NCBI RefSeq assembly: GCF_001640805.2
Contig: NC_066835.1
Span: 6,566,227 to 6,630,226, forward strand
Reading direction: 5' to 3'
Origin: Lates calcarifer
Lineage: Eukaryota; Chordata; Actinopteri; Centropomidae
Length of the DNA: 64,000 nt
Part shown: piece after piece, positions 61,359-64,000 of the stretch
Numbering within the stretch: position 1 is the stretch's first letter
Layout of the letters: each line of letters begins with the position of its first letter
The notes under the pieces: model-generated
Databases searched by the model: none
Told to the model about the DNA's origin: nothing
The model's input: only the letters and a program-made list of their open reading frames with translations
Position numbers and translations under genes: made by a program

Positions 61359-64000
61359 ACCATGTGCTCCTGAGGGATGAGTTGGAGATAGGGAAGAGAC
61401 AGTAGGGCTGAGGTGAACAATGTATTGACGCCAGTCTTGCGTAAAAGACGGGAAACAATAATATGCTTCTTGTCGAAGATTTGATCACAGAATCATACAA
61501 GTTAGTGTCAAACACCTGGTACCTTAACTAGAGCAGTGTACTGTTGAATGCACTTCAGTAGCAAAAAGGAAGACAGAGCTGATGCAGGGTGACAAGATGA
61601 GAGGATCTTGGTGTTCAGTCCAAACTTTCTCTATTTCTTTGCATGTCATCATGTTAGCATCATGAATACAACATGCTTTACGGTCATAATATGTACATTC
61701 TTCTATGAAAAAATGGTTTCCTGTAAGAGTTTATGGTTCATCATCTTGTGCTTTTAAAATAGAGTCATTTTGAAGCATCAGCTTACGGTATTGGCATCCA
61801 TAAGGCCAGATGGTACTCTAGTAAAATGGAATGATGCGGTTTCTTCCCAGGTTGTCTGCTGTATTTGTATTTTCAGGCACATCACCATTTGCCCTTGACT
61901 TACTGCACAGCTCAGTCATTACAGTGGCTAAATAGAAATCTTCACAAGGCATTAGATGTAGCAGTTAGTACACAAGTCAATACATACAATGATTTTTGTA
62001 GGCCCTGCAGGTGTTTCGAGTAGGAAAGAAGTGTGCTATGAATAAAAACAGCATCACTTTTTTTAAGGCCACTTATGGATTTGTTTATTCCAGAGTTCAT
62101 ATAAAAATCAGCTGCAGTATAGAAAGCAAAGATCTTTCATTCTCTTTTTATCCACCTCCATCAGATTTCTCTGCACTGCGGTGACACAAGCTGTGGCAGA
62201 AATAAATAAATAAGTGTCACCGTCTAAGATAAAAAATATAAAGAAGCAACCTTGGCAAAGGCTGTAGGTCCAATTTTTGCAATCCAACTGAACATATCAA
62301 CCCCCTTAAAAAAAAAAATCCCTGCTATTTCTGAAATTGCATCACGGCCTCGAGAAAAAGGCATCCATATTTATAAGACCTTCTCCATGACAAGAGTCAC
62401 TCGGACGGTAGAGGCAGGGCCAGAAACAAGAAGAGTCTTGGACAAAAGGTCAGCCTGGTGTAAATCCCTTATTCCAAAATGTTCCACTACAGTGCTGACA
62501 ACCAGGATCATTCCACAAGTACAATAAGTCCCTTATCAAAAATCTCATCAAGTCTTGTTTATCTTCAAGAACAATAGGCAATCCCATAGGACGCTATGAA
62601 TATGATGAATAACTTGACGTTTTGTGAGAAATGCCCAAATTACCATCTAAATGACACTGTAGTGGTAATTATGATGGTAACAATAGCAGCTGTGATCAAT
62701 GAGATAATACTTCCAATTATAAACATGACATCTCATGGAAAAATAATGGGGATCATGTACTGCAGTTAGCTGTTATGATGTCCTTTGTGAATGAGATAAT
62801 TAGAAAATGCATGGGTCAATGACAATGCAGTGGAGGACAAATCCGTATATCAGACTAAACAAAAAAGGCTAACAATAGATTAAGCTGCTGCTATTGTCGT
62901 TGTGTTGGGCTGTGGCTGATGTGTGATGACAACATGAACAAACAGCTGGTTTCTGAAGGAGGATTCCTTTAAATGTTTCATTTGAAATTGCGCTGCCAGT
63001 TTTCTTCTGGCTATCTCTGTCAGTCAGCAACAAGCGGTTCTTTCTCTTCACCACTGAAGTCCTCGGATCTCAGCGTATGGCTTTGGTGTGTAATCGCAGG
63101 GCCGTGCCCGGCGGTTGCTGCTCAGCAGAGGGGGGAAGTGTGATGGACTAAAGCCCATCAGTGAGCGTGGTAACCTGAGCCCGCTCACCTCTGCAGAAGG
63201 CAGGGAGTATTCAGCAGCAGGCCAGATAACACCGGCGAGCCACTCAATAGCTTTGTCTGTCTGGCTAGTATTCAGGCCTGTGAACCCTGTCCAACTCAAT
63301 CTGCTGCTATTGTTGCAGTGAGAATGCTACAGCAGCTTTGTGACAGGTTGCAGTGTTATATGGCCATTCTCTCTCCATCTCTCTCTCTCTCTCACCTCCG
63401 CTCTCTCTCTCTCTCTTTATATCATTTCTTTTTCCTATGTCGAGACCCTATTATTCTCTTGCAGCATGATGACTCTTCTTTATCTCAGTGGTCCTTCATT
63501 CTCTTCTCTCCATGAGTGCTATGCCCTATTACTCTGTGTCCTTCTCCTATGTGTTCCAACATTACTTTCTTGGTTCTGTTCTGTCCATTCTTGAACTCAC
63601 GTTATTCTCTGTCTGCTGTTAACTTTGGGTGCCAAATCATTTAGCCCCTCTTATGTTTCAGGGAGCAGGACCATTGACGGGAGACATGGAAGTTCACTTA
63701 CACAGACATGAGCAGGCTGGAGGCACAAACAGAAACCATCAGCTTCATAATATACCCATGTCTTCTGGGAGAGGTTTAAAACCACAGCAAAGAGGGATTA
63801 TCTTTTTCCATAAACACTGCAACATGGTTCACTAGTGCGCGTTGTTACGGTTGTGGCTCGTCAGTTTGTAGCCAGTCATCTTTAAAGATTTAAGCTGGTC
63901 AGATTTTTATGTAAAAATAAACTTTTTTGGACGGCATGATTCATAAAGTGGGGCAGCTAAAGAAGAGTATTTCATCCTCTCTAACTGAGCTCATTCACTA
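61359..64000. other. Non-coding sequence to the window edge, with possible conserved blocks
   Basis: No exon recognised. About 62230-62530 and especially 62860-63320 are complex, repeat-free and less AT-rich, and are candidate regulatory elements. A TC microsatellite lies at 63369-63417. The last 400 bp show nothing notable. Confidence 0.4.
63369..63417. repeat. (TC)n microsatellite
   Basis: Two TC tracts separated by ACCTCCG. Confidence 0.9.

Overview
The window looks like genomic DNA from a teleost fish, probably a percomorph. Genes are split by GT-AG introns, the sequence is AT-rich with many CA/TG and TC microsatellites, and it contains several interspersed repeats that I recognise from memory as common in spiny-rayed fish. 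I found no bacterial, viral or CRISPR-like structure, and no operon.

Only two protein-coding genes can be supported, both on the minus strand at the left end. Positions 1143-4972 hold pef1 (peflin, a penta-EF-hand calcium sensor) in five coding exons, giving a complete 265-residue protein. The proximal promoter lies at about 4990-5150. Positions 6859-7934 hold a beta-group connexin (gap junction protein, nearest to the GJB3/4/5 or Cx30.3-like group) of 272 residues, split by a 257-bp intron inside the coding region; a further splice acceptor in the 5' UTR implies an upstream non-coding exon. In human, PEF1 and the GJB3/4/5 cluster both lie on the short arm of chromosome 1, so this neighbourhood may reflect old linkage. 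The two proteins have no known joint role.

From about 8 kb to 64 kb there is no exon I can identify. This roughly 56-kb stretch is a gene desert or a very large intron. It holds: interspersed repeats (8.2, 9.2, 20.8-21.7, 23.2, 25.5, 30.3, 32.7, 49.4, 51.1-52.0, 53.5-53.9, 57.7 and 59.9-60.1 kb); a frameshifted relic of a Harbinger-type Myb/SANT-like protein on the minus strand (22.5-23.0 kb); a near-perfect 65-bp tandem duplication (60.27-60.40 kb); many microsatellites; and several blocks of complex, repeat-free, less AT-rich sequence that could be conserved non-coding elements (10.2, 24.0, 27.6-28.2, 29.3, 33.5-34.3, 46.2-46.6, 47.2-47.5, 56.2-56.5 and 62.9-63.3 kb).

I see no previously undescribed system. 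The most informative oddities are the intron inside the connexin coding region, the Harbinger relic broken at a homopolymer, a small transposon-like family with terminal inverted repeats, and the candidate regulatory blocks in the desert. All exon boundaries were read by eye from splice consensus, reading frame and remembered family sequences; no alignment or database search was possible.
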